Shown one piece after another: positions 35,169-45,390 of a stretch of DNA of 64,000 nt. The position numbers and the translations under genes were made by a program. The stretch's first letter is position 1. Every line of letters starts with the position of its first letter. The stretch comes from Apricaphanius iberus (lineage: Eukaryota; Chordata; Actinopteri; Cyprinodontiformes; Aphaniidae): positions 248,001 to 312,000 of the forward strand of contig JAPXFQ010000816.1 in assembly GCA_028564705.1 (NCBI GenBank), written 5' to 3'. Under the pieces are notes generated by a model. The model made no database searches, had not been told where the DNA came from, and saw nothing but the letters and a program-made list of their open reading frames with translations.

Positions 35169-35692
35169 CTACAAAAAAGGTTTTAGGTGAAAGTCTAGAT
35201 GTAGAGCCCTGGGAGACAATGTGTTAAGAGTAAAAATATAGTATGCCTCTCTTCTTAGAAGAATACGATTGAGATCACCCCCTCTCCTAGGGGTGTTTAC
35301 ATTCTCAATACCAAAGCATCTCAAAGTTGAGGGGTTGTGCTTTAAGGTGTTAAAATGCACAACTACAGGACTCTGTTGATCATTGGTGCAAATGCTGCAT
35401 CTGTGCTTTGATATTCTGGTTTTAAGGCATCGTGTGGTTTTACCAATGTATGCGAAGCCACAGGGGCACTTTATCATATAGATTACATTTTTGGTTGTAC
35501 ATGAAATAATTCCCTTAATACTGATTTAAGCATCAGAGCTGCAGATGCGGCGCAGTCTATTAAACTGGCTAATGGGAAGGCTCCTTTTAAGAGAAGTTGG
35601 GTGAAAACTTTTACCATGCAGAATAGTGTTTTATTTGTTGGTTTTCTGTACAAATCAGTACGGGCATGCAGGTGTGAATAAGATTTCCCCAT
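35169..35692 (-). pseudogene. Penelope-like element: RT end and GIY-YIG endonuclease
   Basis: The minus strand first reads DLYRKPTNKTLFC (35483-35692), the end of a Penelope-like reverse transcriptase. It then shows a GIY-YIG-type endonuclease (35169-35477) with CPCGFAYIGKT, TRISKHR and the C-terminal RRGGDLNRILLRREAYYIF and LNTLSPRAL blocks. This fused RT/GIY-YIG layout is diagnostic of Penelope-like retroelements. The two halves are in different frames. The upstream part is cut off by the Tx1 element at about 35700. Confidence 0.8.
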
Positions 35693-38151
35693 GCAAGAGA
35701 TTGATAGCTGGTGTAAGGAACCGTCCTACAGGAATCGACGCAGACATGAAGGAGGCAGGAGACGCACGCGTACAGAGTCCCACAGAGCACAGGAGCCACA
35801 GGCAGACCAGCGCATGGCCAATCACCCACCAAGAGAGGAACAGATGGAAACCCCAGGGGAACACCCAGCAGCAGCAACGCTGGGGCCCGGGAGATCACAG
35901 GGAGGAGCACAGGGGCTCCGCTGGAGACAGGGTTTCCCCGCCACCGCAAGGTCGGAGGGATCCGCAAGCGGCCCATGGACGACACACGCCACCCGGAACC
36001 AATCCCCACAACCAACAACCCAGACCGCCCCACACACACACACACGCAAGGGAGCCACAGTAAAAGCCGCAGCAGATGTACGCCCTCTGCAGGTCGCGCC
36101 AGGCCAGCACCTGGACACCTAGATCTATCAGCCCCCGGGTCCAGATCCCGCCCCCCGCAGAGCGCTGAGACCAGGTGCCCCCCCCAAATGAACCAAGGCC
36201 ACGGAACCCACAGAACCGGCAGGAGGCCTGAGCGCCAGGCACGGTCCCCACCCATCCACCGAACAGCACCAACCTACCTTGCAACTCCGGCACCCCAATA
36301 AGGCGTGACCCTGTGTTGGTGACATTCTCACCAACACAGGACACCCGAAAAATGACGCTGTACACTCATTCATACACCCCATTCAAGCATACTCTATACT
36401 GCCAGGCCCAGGGAAAGATCCCCCAATAGAGCAATCTGCCTCTGCACCCGGGAGACGAACCCCTTGCCCACCAGGATGGGGACAAGCAGTCAGTCAAGGC
36501 CCCAACCCCGGCAAGAGTAGCCCACCAGCCCAGGTCCCTGACCAGACAGCCTGATATGCCATTCGGGCTCCAACCCCTGCTGGCCCAACGAACAGGGGTG
36601 TGGGAAGACCCCCAGCCTCCCTCCCCCCGCTCGATTGTGGTGTTGTTGCGTGTTGTTCTAATGTGCACTTAAAACAGAGAGGTGGGACATGGGAATGCTG
36701 CAGGCACCCCGATCTCCCACCCCGGGTCCTCAGTATCTGGATGCAGTTAAGCGGTGGGCACCCGCACCACAGGCCTATAAGGGGCCTCGCCTCCAGCGCC
36801 GGGTCGCATCCACCGCCAGGTCCCTACATGTGCGTGTGTCATGTAAATGTTGCAAGTGTAAGTGTCTAAGTTGGACAGTAAAATTGGGACCCAGGCGGCC
36901 ACCGGGTAGTGAAGACGGAAACTCCATCCCAAACCCCAGTGACGTGCCCATGTCCCAAGGCCCTTGTCAATGGTAGAATGAAGGAGCAGGTGGACAGAGG
37001 CATTTGGGGATGGGATGGAAATGACTAGGGTGACACTATGCCATCCCCAGGGAGCCATCTCCCCTGCTGACTCCAATACACACCCCTGCTGCACCATCTG
37101 CACCATCCACCAGGGGTGGGAGGCCCCAGCACGTCAAGCCAAGGCCCACGGCAGCGGCACCACCAAGCCCCATGGGGGCCAAGGCTATCCCCCCGCCCCT
37201 ATCCCAGGGGAAGACTTAAATCCATCCCAACATTCAGACTACTAACAAAACACAGGACACTAGACACCCAGGCTTAGTTTAGCCCACCGTCCCCCTGTAC
37301 ACCCTCCCCCCATCCAAGTGCACTCCGGTTAGGGAGAGCACCTGTGCTAGATGGTAAACGCCTCCCCACCAACAAAAGAAGCCCCAAGCACCGCCAGCGC
37401 TCCAAGGGCCCCGGTGCTGAGGCAGGAACCCAGCGCACCACGAATTGTGATACCGCAGACACGCCGCGCCGAGCCCGTGAGCAGACTGAAGCCCCAGGCG
37501 GCCGACCCCCAGGCCGATATCCACCAGCCTTGCTACTACCACCCAATGGATGGGTGGTACCGAACCCAGCACCTCCTTCCACCAGCCCACACCCCACCAC
37601 CCGAGCAGCCCACCGCGGAGGCCAACCGTCACCGGTCAAAGGGTCCGACCCCAGCACCCCGCAGAGTGCTTGGACCAAGACCCAGGAGCTACGTCTAGTG
37701 CCAATATGGCTGACCGGGCCCAGAGACACCAGCCATCCGGCGACACCCCAACGCGCAGGCACGGCAAGGGACCAACGGGAAGCCAGACAAAAACCAGCCC
37801 AGGGAGATGGAAAAGGCAGCAGCGCCCGTCGACTACCAGCCGACCACAGACACCACCCCCACGCCCCGCATGCAGCCACTAGGAGTCACCACCCAAAGCC
37901 CCCAAAGTCTCACCCCAGGTGAGAGCCATGGCACCTACTGCCCCAACCGCAAGCGGACCCACCCCCGAGGACCCCTTGCAAACGCCACCAACCCTTTAGC
38001 TCGATATCAGCAACCACGTCCCACAGAACAAAATCAAGGGCCCCGCCCCACCAGGTAATGGAGCTGATCAAGGGACAACCGAAATATTGATCAGATGTGG
38101 AGGCAGAAGCCGTTTATAGACCAATGTAATCCGGAAAAAGATCTCGATATT

Positions 38152-38420
38152 GATTGATGGTAAATGGTAATTGGACTGAACTTATATAGCGCTTTTCTAG
38201 TCTTACTGACCACTCAATGTGCTTTACATTGAAGCCACATTCACCAATTCACACTCGCATTCATACACCGACACCCAACATGGCTCGGTAGGACAATGTA
38301 GAATTTGGGGGTTAAGTGCCTTGCCCAGGGGAACATCGACATGTGACTGGAGGAAGCTGGAATCGAACCTACGACCCTCCGATTGCAAGCCAACTACTCT
38401 ACCACTGAGCCACAGTCGTT
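38152..38420 (-). mobile_element. tRNA-derived SINE with readable A and B boxes
   Basis: Read on the minus strand, the head has A box TGGCTCAGTGG (38402-38412) and B box GGTTCGATTCC (38359-38369), as in a tRNA promoter for RNA polymerase III. The body ends in a tail with AAAGCGCTATATAAG and TTACCATTTACC. GATATT occurs on both sides (38146-38151 and 38421-38426), a likely target duplication. It sits inside the Tx1 element, so it is younger. Confidence 0.8.
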
Positions 38421-38424
38421 GATA

Positions 38425-39190
38425 TTCAGAGTATTTTTATTTTTCCAGTTCAAGAGGATATTTCTTCTTAGTGATGCATAAGGCAATGTGAACTAATTGC
38501 ATAGACTTTGTATCCATGGTAACTTCATCTAAATTACCCAGCAAGCAAACTGTGGGAGAATGTGTGATATTACATTTTAGACAGTTTGATAGGTCTTTGC
38601 ATATCTGGTACCAATATTTCTTGATAGGTGGGCAGAACCAAAGAGCATGAATATAGACTTTATTTGATTGGGACAGTGCATGTTAATGAACAAAACATGT
38701 AGAACATGCATGTAAACATGTCGGATTATAGCCAAGGGCTAATTTCCATCCGTAGTCCCACGGGCTAGAATCACACAAGAGCCGACCAGGACCACAGGCC
38801 TGTCTGGTAGATTGCTTGTACATTGTAAACAGGTATTAGACGGCATAAAACCCATCTTGAACATCCGTTGGCCTATATAATATACTCTATGAAGGATTTT
38901 ATATTGTATTAATCGTAGATTAGGATTTTTAAGAAATGCAAAGGTTTTTAAAGAAATCTGAGACCAAAGGTTTTGGTCAAATGAGATGGACAAGTCCATC
39001 TCCCATTTTGAAATAGGAAGGGCTATTGATTCATCTATTCTGTTTAATGTTTTGTATATTTTAGATAGCAGTTTGGGAGGGTTAAAATTATGAAAGTCTA
39101 AAAGTTTTTTTCTGGAATTTGTAATTCAACCGTATTGAGCCTAAATTTATTTTTTATAATGGATTTAATTTGTTTATATTCTAAGAGATT
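38425..39190 (-). pseudogene. Tx1-clade L1 ORF2 C-terminus
   Basis: The best open part (38813-38999) reads MDLSISFDQNLWSQISLKTF, then NLRLIQYKILHR and YIGQRMFKMGF, a C-terminal region typical of Tx1-clade fish LINEs. It is followed after the inserted retroposon by an HALW-like block at 38645. The C-terminal domain follows the reverse transcriptase; the RT itself is missing because the element is truncated at 39190. Confidence 0.7.
38653..38812 (-). mobile_element. Short retroposon 3' end inserted in Tx1 ORF2
   Basis: Minus-strand reading ends AACATGCACTGTCCCAATCA followed by AATAAAGTCTAT. It contains GGAAATTAGCCCTTGGCTAT, a block of a common fish retroposon tail. Tx1 coding sequence stops at one side and resumes at the other. 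Confidence 0.5.
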
Positions 39191-39194
39191 ACTC

Positions 39195-39590
39195 TATATT
39201 TTTACTCTTAACACATTGTCTCCCAGGGGTCTAAATCTAGAATTTGACCTAAAACCATTTCTGTAGTTTTGCTTCATCTATTTTTAAATGTAATTTCTAT
39301 GTTATTTATCTGTTTGTCTGTTCTTCTTGGGGGAGAGGTATGTGTGTGTTAATTGGTTTGGAGTTGTGTCATGGGAATAGGGCAACAGGTTGACTCAGTC
39401 TGCCAATTGGTCTGATTAGGTCTTGATTGAACCAGCTGGGCAGATGAGTCTGTCTGTGCCTTTTTATCTGTTGCTTTCCTGTATTTGTTTTTAAGCTTGA
39501 AAAAGGCCCAGAAGGGTCAAAACGTTGCTATTTAATAAAGTTTAGTCTTTTTTGTTAGCAGTGTGCAGGCCTCCTTCTTTTTTCACCCAC
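39195..39590 (+). mobile_element. Penelope-like element 3' end, opposite orientation
   Basis: It starts with IFTLNTLSPRGLNLEF and a stop near 39268, the same C-terminus as the minus-strand copy at 35169. It then runs through a 3' UTR to GCTATTTAATAAAGTTTAGT and a T-rich end. Together with 35169-35692 it frames the Tx1 element with two inverted Penelope 3' ends. From 39600 to 40200 nothing is assignable. Confidence 0.7.
39496..39530 (+). ncRNA. Degenerate hammerhead-ribozyme-like motif of the Penelope 3' region
   Basis: CTTGAAAAA is followed by a hairpin GGCCC-AGAA-GGGTC (39505-39518) and then AAAACGTTGC. Penelope-like elements are known to carry minimal hammerhead ribozymes with CUGAUGA, stem II and GAAA. 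Stem II is intact here, but both core strands differ from consensus, so I expect it to be inactive. Confidence 0.35.
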
Positions 39591-40199
39591 ATGTTTTTTT
39601 ACCCATGGAAGAGGAGCTGGAGAAGAAATTGACTATTTAAATGGATTATTAAAAAACTTTTTGGAACAACACCGGCAAAATATAAGTCTGGCTCAGTTAT
39701 TTTTTTCATCACTTTGAGTACAGTGATTTTAGCTTCTACAGAACCTACAGTACTGACTGCCTCAAAGCTGTACTTAACAAGATCTGTATCATCACAACGG
39801 TGGAGGCTGAGTCTGGTAATAGCTCAAGTCGCGTCACCGTCCTCTCTTGTTTGGATATGCAGTCTAAATTGGGTGGCAAACTCAATTTAAGGCTAGATAC
39901 CGGCATGATTTTTGTCTCTTTAGTAAACAGAGACAGTGTAAGAGTTGTGTTGTGCCAATCAGAGGACATAAACTTACACGTCATCAATCTTAATGAGCAA
40001 GCTCGCAAATCTTGTCGTGTTTCTCTGCCCACCCAACAAACTGAAAATAAAAACTGGAATGTTTTTTCCCACCAATATTGCGCATGTTCTGCCCAATTTT
40101 AAGGTAGTAATTTTTAACTTCTGGTAGCTGTGGCTCAAGCTCAGCTCTGCTCCTGGCCACAAGAACTCAGCATTCCTGTTGCCGGTCCCAAGTCAGGCA

Positions 40200-41150
40200 G
40201 GTGAGGCCAATTAATATAAACTGTTCCCCATGATGTTCAAAGGACAGGCTTTTTGAAACTCAACCGTTTACTGGTCTATTTTCCTTTGTTGGGTTACACA
40301 CAGCCATTGGTTGGTGGTAATCCACATTCTAGCTCCAGAAGAGAAGAAAAAATCCCCACTTCCACAGGGAAGGGAGGAGGAAAGAGGACCAGAGGTTATA
40401 TAAGGGGCCCCCCAACCGCAATAGACTCTTTCCCAGCTTTTCCCAGCTTGCTCAAAGGAGGGAATCCCTCATCAAACAACCCTTCCTTTGCTTGCGAAGG
40501 AAAGCACGAGTTTCTGTGAGAAACTCACTCCAAGGGACACAGACTGCCGATATCAAGTGAATCGCAAACACTGATTATTCAAACACCACTGTTCTGTCTC
40601 AAAGCCTACAGAAAGCTCTCTGTATCACAGACTGCCATGAGGAAGGATGCCGCTCAAGCTACTGCCTACAGTGGGACGTGAAACCAACCAGAAGTTGCAT
40701 TCATTCTCCGCCATGAACCGATTAGAGGTGAATGGCATGCTGGGAAAGACTCCAAAGGTACTGTTTCAGTGAAGGCTGGAGCCAATCGCTCTGTAGCAAA
40801 GCCTGAAAGGATGAAGCCGACTACCAAGCTGAAATGCTACCTGGGTTACCAGCTAATGAGAAGCCATGAGGTCACTGCTAACTCATAGCAGCTGTTAGCA
40901 GCCTATTGTTAGCTTGCTGGCTAGCATCTTTTGACCACCCCCCCCCCTTCTTCACCTACAGAGAGAGTTGTTTTTTATCTAACGTACAAAGGCTGCTCCC
41001 AAAACATCCCTTTACCCCCACCCACGAGCTTTTCGCTCCCTCAATCCCCCCTATACAATTGGGTACGCGCATCAACCGGGGTTTTCACAACATGTCATTG
41101 GGTACTTTATCAATAAAATATTATAATGACTTGCTTTACTGAATATATGA
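40200..41150 (+). promoter_or_regulatory. LTR- or promoter-like segment
   Basis: It has a clear TATA box (GTTATATAAGGGG, near 40395-40407) in a GC-richer context and an AATAAA signal near 41112. Short open frames between them show no domain. It may be an LTR of an unrecognised retrotransposon or an old promoter. No ends or duplications were found. From 41160 to 42348 no gene or named repeat is visible. Confidence 0.3.
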
Positions 41151-42352
41151 CTTTCTTACCTGTTTAGCAGAAATGTGTCTAAAGCTGTGTTGGTTTGAAA
41201 CTTTTTAAGATTCGGTGGTAGCCTATCTCCATTGTTGAAAGGAATCTCTGATGTAAATCAAGGGGGGAAAGATCGACGTAACACCCTACTCCGGTCTCTA
41301 AGGTCTTTTTCAAGTTGGTGGACGTACTTCCCATCGTTTTTCTTTCTTAAGTTGATGTAGCCCTGGGTAGCTAGGGAATGGCTAACTATTTAGCAGAAGT
41401 TTGCTGTGACTTCTCCATGACCGCTCTCTGCCATTATGGTGACTGTAAACAGGAGTTCACAGAACGGTATGTCTGCGCGGCCTCATCTCCACAGGGTTGT
41501 GCAATGCATAAGCATGTTGATTGACAGTCAACATGGAAGAAACTTGAATTCTATTGGATAAAAAAATGTGCCGGTCAGTTTGAATCACATAGGGGTCTAT
41601 GGGAGGAAGGAGGGATTTAAGAAAAATAACAAATGTTGTGGAGACTAGCCTTTTATCATAGTACTGAACTCCACATCATTTTAAGGATATATAAAACTTA
41701 AATAAATAAATTCTCCGGAATGCATCTTTAAGGATTGTGTGCTTATTCACTTTGATTTTGTTACTGTGTATAAGATTTCATCTGCCAAAAACCAGGCAAT
41801 TCGGCCTGCAGGTTTAATCAGTGTTTTCAAATACTTTCCGACTGAGAGTCGTTTTAAATCCTACACCCTGAATTACTCAATCTGACAAGAGTTTCCTTTT
41901 CTTTGTTTAACGTTTAATAAATGAATCAGAATAACTAAGCTCCCGAAGGAACTAATTAGAGGAGTAGTCAGTCATTAGGTTCTACAAAGCAGCAAGACAA
42001 GAAGAAATAAGGGCTTTTGCTATTGGATGCTAAATCCGAGTAGAAGTCAAAAACCAACAGCTGTTCCTATATTTTGCTTGACTGTTTTTTAGAATTTTTT
42101 TACGAGGGCTTGATCTTTTAATAAATGTACAAACAGAGTATTTGTTTCTTTAGTGTTTGTTTATTCCACTAATCCAAATAAAAGGACTGGGTGAGTTATT
42201 TGAGGAGATGGTGTCTGTGCTTTTAAGGGGCAGATCGTAGATATTTACAAAAGAGAAATATTTGACGATGTTTAATTTGTCTTATAGATGACATAATTTA
42301 AAAATATATTTGAATTGGATATTTTAAAAACTAAGATCTAGAAGGTGGCTAG

Positions 42353-42993
42353 TGTGGTAATATTTCTACATATGTTTTAAACTATTATTCAGAAGGTAAA
42401 AGTCTGTTTTATATAGTTTGCATGGTTGTAAAAAATATATTGTCTGTCAGTATTTGTTATTGGGATAAGCTTTTAAGTCATAAAACTCTTGGGTAAGTTT
42501 TATTGCAGGCTGTAAAAACAGGATGTCTGTATAGATAAGGATGGAGGCCATAAATTAGGTCAGGAGGAAACCTTGGGACTAACGTGTGGTCTGATAAAGT
42601 TCTGGTGGGAGTATGTGTGACCTGTGAGGATCTCTGAGACAAAGAGTTTTGCTTAAGAAGGACCATAAACCATAAAACTCAGAATGCTCATCTTATGACT
42701 GTATAATTCTCTGACAGCCAATAATGGTTAAGACACTGTATGGAAATGTTCTGATTGGAGGGAGAAGAAACGCCTAGAGTCCTGGCGAGGCCCGGTGTCT
42801 ATAAAGTTGTGAAATGAAGATCATTCAATTGTCAGATTTCTTTAAATCTGGCCCAGAGAAACTAGGGCATCTTTCTCTGTAAACTGCAATTTGTTAATCT
42901 GTTCAAAATAAATGTTAAGAACTGGAAATTGGCTCCATTTTGTCTCTGCTTGAACATGCACTGAATTAATTTTGATAATTATTTAATTCAACA
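42353..42993 (+). mobile_element. Solo LTR, copy 3 (TSD CTAG)
   Basis: It starts TGTGGTAATATTTC, ends ATTTAATTCAACA, and is flanked by CTAG at 42349-42352 and 42994-42997. It is about 100 bp longer than copies 1 and 2, owing to an extra block around 42540-42655, and more diverged, so it may be a subfamily. TATA-like CTATAAAG and AATAAA are kept. Confidence 0.85.
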
Positions 42994-43527
42994 CTAGATT
43001 TACAATAGAATCAATGGTGTCAAAAAAAATCTTGGGGGTTCTCTTATTTAAATGTACTGTATAAGTAATCACTTTTTCTAGTATTCAGTCTAGTGTTTTG
43101 AATAAATACTCATAAAGAGCAAACATTGCTCCTGTGTCTTATTATTAACATCCATATTTGGTGTAAGATTTGTCTGAGAAGAGTGAAAGGGTTAAAGAAA
43201 AGGAACAAAAGGTGTGCTCATGCTCAACCATGTGCATCAACTGTTGGCACCAAGATTTTTATATTTTCTTTATTTTTAAAGAAAACTAGAAGTAAAAAAA
43301 AACATTTTTTGTTAACTGAAAAAATAAAAATAATAATTTGCAACAAAATGAAAATAAACTGAAATTGTAATGACTGATAACAAAACCAACAAAAACAAAC
43401 TGAATGTATTGAGAAAATGTGCTTAGATTTAATTTCTGTATATCATGCATTAGTATAAAGTCTAGGATTATTGGTCTACACTACCAGCTCTACTGTGCGT
43501 TGTCACCAGAAACAGATGCGTGATGTC

Positions 43528-43701
43528 ATGTCTTGTGCTTTTGGTTGCACAAATCACTTTGATAAAAACAACAAAATGGAAGTTCTATAAAATTTCCCTT
43601 TCAAGGGAAATAAAAGACCTCTTTGGATTGCAAGATATCAGAAGAAGTGATTGGAACGATGATTAAGCATGCAACAGTCTGCAGCAAAAACTTCATAACA
43701 G
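43528..43701 (+). pseudogene. Decayed THAP-domain exon
   Basis: The ATG at 43528 opens MSCAFGCTNHFDKNNKM, which has the first two zinc-binding Cys of a THAP domain in the usual C-x(3)-C spacing. A stop soon follows. Other frames then give a Trp-containing block (PLWIARYQKK) and VCSKNFITG, corresponding to the LW and C-S-x-H/N-F parts. The exon ends at CAG/GTGAGC, a good splice donor, where THAP first exons often end. It is either a pseudogene exon or part of a P-element/THAP transposon. Its frames are broken. Confidence 0.5.
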
Positions 43702-44319
43702 GTGAGCTATGGTTAACGAAGCTAACATTGCTAACCAACACTGCAACTGCAAGTGAACTGCAAAATAATAGCAATGGGAACCAGAGCTGTGTAAACTAGT
43801 GTAGGTTGTGTGTGTATCTGCTGTGTTGATGAACAAATAATCCCTCTCTTTCTGGTTGTTGGTGGTTGTTTTACACACAATCCCACATTATCCCAACATG
43901 GCAGATACATCAGTCCAGTAGTCTGTGTACCCCTGGTCTGCCGCTGTGTCATGTCAGCAAAGGTTGGGAGAAAGCGCCAAAGTCCAACTTTGGATTGCTC
44001 ACTACTAGATTATGTGCAAAATGATCAAAAGCATTATAGTGCTAATGATGGCTTGGCTTTAGTTTTGTTGTGTTGCTTGTCACTTTAGAACTGTAGCACC
44101 AGCATTAATTTTTGGTCTTTCTAATGCACATGTGTTATTATTATCTTTACAGAACTTTGGAAGGTTCTCTGCCATACATATTTTATATTTGACTGATTTG
44201 TATGTTTGTTCATCTGGCTCAGGTCAATACATGTTTTAAAAAGCATAATTTTCTGAGATGTTTTTATAAATTTTTTCTTTTTTTTGTCTTGCCTCTGGTG
44301 AACACTTTCGTTTAACAAA

Positions 44320-44482
44320 AAGACTAAAACTAAAGCTGAAACTAATAAAACCTAACTGAAACTAAGCATTTTCAAAAAAACTAAAACTAAACTAATAAAT
44401 AAAGACTAATAAAAACTAAAAAAGAACTGAAAATCTCAAGTCAAAACTAAATAAAAACTAAAACTAATGAAAAATTAAAAAT
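44320..44482 (+). repeat. ACTAAA-rich degenerate simple array
   Basis: Irregular repeats of AAACTAAAACTAA and AATAAAAACTAA units. They could be subterminal repeats of a DNA transposon containing the THAP relic, or simple sequence expansion. Confidence 0.6.
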
Positions 44483-44831
44483 GTTTGTTGACCCCCGGTA
44501 TCTTCATATAAACTTTGTCAACTTCTGAAACTATAGAATTTATCTATATTTGAAGCTAGCAAAATTTTACTCATGAACATTTTACATGTTTAGGATGATT
44601 TGGTGGTGATGTTCTTCAAAAGTACAATAAACCATGTGAATAAGAGAATGAAATGTGTTTTTTTGTTAAAACAGTTGTGCTTTTGCATTTAACTTTACTA
44701 CCTAGATGGCTTTACAATTTGTGGTTGTGCTTAAAATAATGTGTATTTTTTTTTTTTGCTATGCTGCCTTGACAAAGAAATTTCAACTAATGGATTATAT
44801 CAAGAATTATTTATTCTGCCTACATGATATC

Positions 44832-44859
44832 GACAGACAGACAGACAGACAGACAGACA
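44832..44859. repeat. (GACA)7 microsatellite
   Basis: Seven perfect GACA units, about 58 bases from the splice donor of the host exon. Confidence 0.95.
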
Positions 44860-44916
44860 TGTTGGCTATCACTGTAAGCATTATCGATTCAACAGTATGA
44901 CCAATTCTCAACTTAC

Positions 44917-45116
44917 AGAACTGACATCTAAAAAAGTTAAGGTAGAGTCACTATGAGTTTTACTTGATACTGAGGATGGGATGAAGTGGTCTTTTGCCAC
45001 TCCTTGGCCTTTTTTACCCTGGAACGGGTCATTGACATCTGTATTGAATGATTGGAAAGGTTCAGATGGTTTGGAGGGCTCTGTTGTGGCAGTCAAGCTC
45101 ACTGGTGTTGCTTTAC
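44917..45116 (-). CDS. eps15l1: EPS15L1-like, penultimate coding exon (DPF-motif region)
   Basis: This 200-base exon encodes about 66 residues of the C-terminal, disordered AP-2-binding region: GKATPVSLTATTEPSKPSEP, then PFQSFN, NDPFQGKKG and KDHFIPSS. The order (GK-TPVS, DPFQ, KKG, PSS) matches EPS15L1. It starts after the acceptor TTTTGTCTTCAG in a split Gly codon and ends at a codon boundary before donor GTAAGT, in phase with the exon at 12243-12389. DPF tripeptides bind the AP-2 appendage. Here only one is exact, with EPF and DHF at two other places. The upstream exons must lie beyond 45116, and I could not find them before 64000. Confidence 0.8.
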
Positions 45117-45277
45117 CTGAAGACAAAAGATACAGTTAGGTGGATAATCAGGACAGACGTTTTTCTTGACAAATTTCAATAACTCTTAACGAGGCACAAC
45201 ATGCAAACAGCATACAAAATGAAAGTTTAAACAAGTTAAAATCTTAAAAACATTTAAGTAAAAATGTCTAGCTGATT

Positions 45278-45390
45278 CAGTTCAGTTTATTTTGTGAATT
45301 TATATAGCACCTTATAGTTCATACCATGCAATTTTATTTAAAAAAACCAAATGCTTCAAGGCACGTTAAGAATAATAATAAGTATGGGCT
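45278..45390 (-). mobile_element. LINE/SINE 3' tail
   Basis: Plus-strand view: TCAGTTTATTTTGTGAATTT, ATATAGCACC, then AATGCTTCAAGGCACGTTAA, the complement of a fish LINE/SINE 3' end. It is a fragment. Bases 45390-45800 hold nothing I can name. Confidence 0.5.

Larger units (their letters stand above)
35695..39190 (-). mobile_element. Tx1-clade L1 LINE, 5'-truncated, with a GC-rich 3' UTR
   Basis: On the minus strand 39190 to about 38425 encodes the end of ORF2. From about 38090 down to 35695 is a 2.4-kb GC-rich 3' UTR, in strong contrast to the AT-rich surroundings. A SINE (38152-38420) and a short retroposon (38653-38812) are inserted in it. The many long open frames in the GC-rich part occur on both strands, are Pro/Arg/Gly-rich and contain no domain, so I do not call them genes. 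Confidence 0.65.
12390..44916 (-). other. eps15l1: 32.5-kb intron of the EPS15L1-like gene, full of transposons
   Basis: The donor is GTAAGT at 44912-44916 and the acceptor is ...TTTCTCCAG ending at 12390. The two exons are in compatible phase and encode neighbouring parts of the protein, so no coding exon is expected between them. The intron holds two solo LTRs wholly inside and a third at 42353, an endogenous retrovirus, a Gypsy-type LTR, Penelope and Tx1 elements, LINE and SINE pieces and a THAP relic. Confidence 0.8.

Noticed and set aside
35169..35477. A host GIY-YIG nuclease gene
   Set aside because: It is joined to a Penelope-type RT end and is frameshifted; the context is a retroelement.
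35611..38058. Many long open frames on both strands, some above 200 codons
   Set aside because: They overlap each other in several frames, are low-complexity Pro/Arg/Gly/Trp-rich, have no domain, and fall in the GC-rich 3' UTR of a LINE where stop codons are rare by composition.
38345..38418. A tRNA gene on the minus strand
   Set aside because: The A and B boxes are there, but the sequence runs straight into a SINE body and tail and sits between short target duplications, so it is a SINE head.
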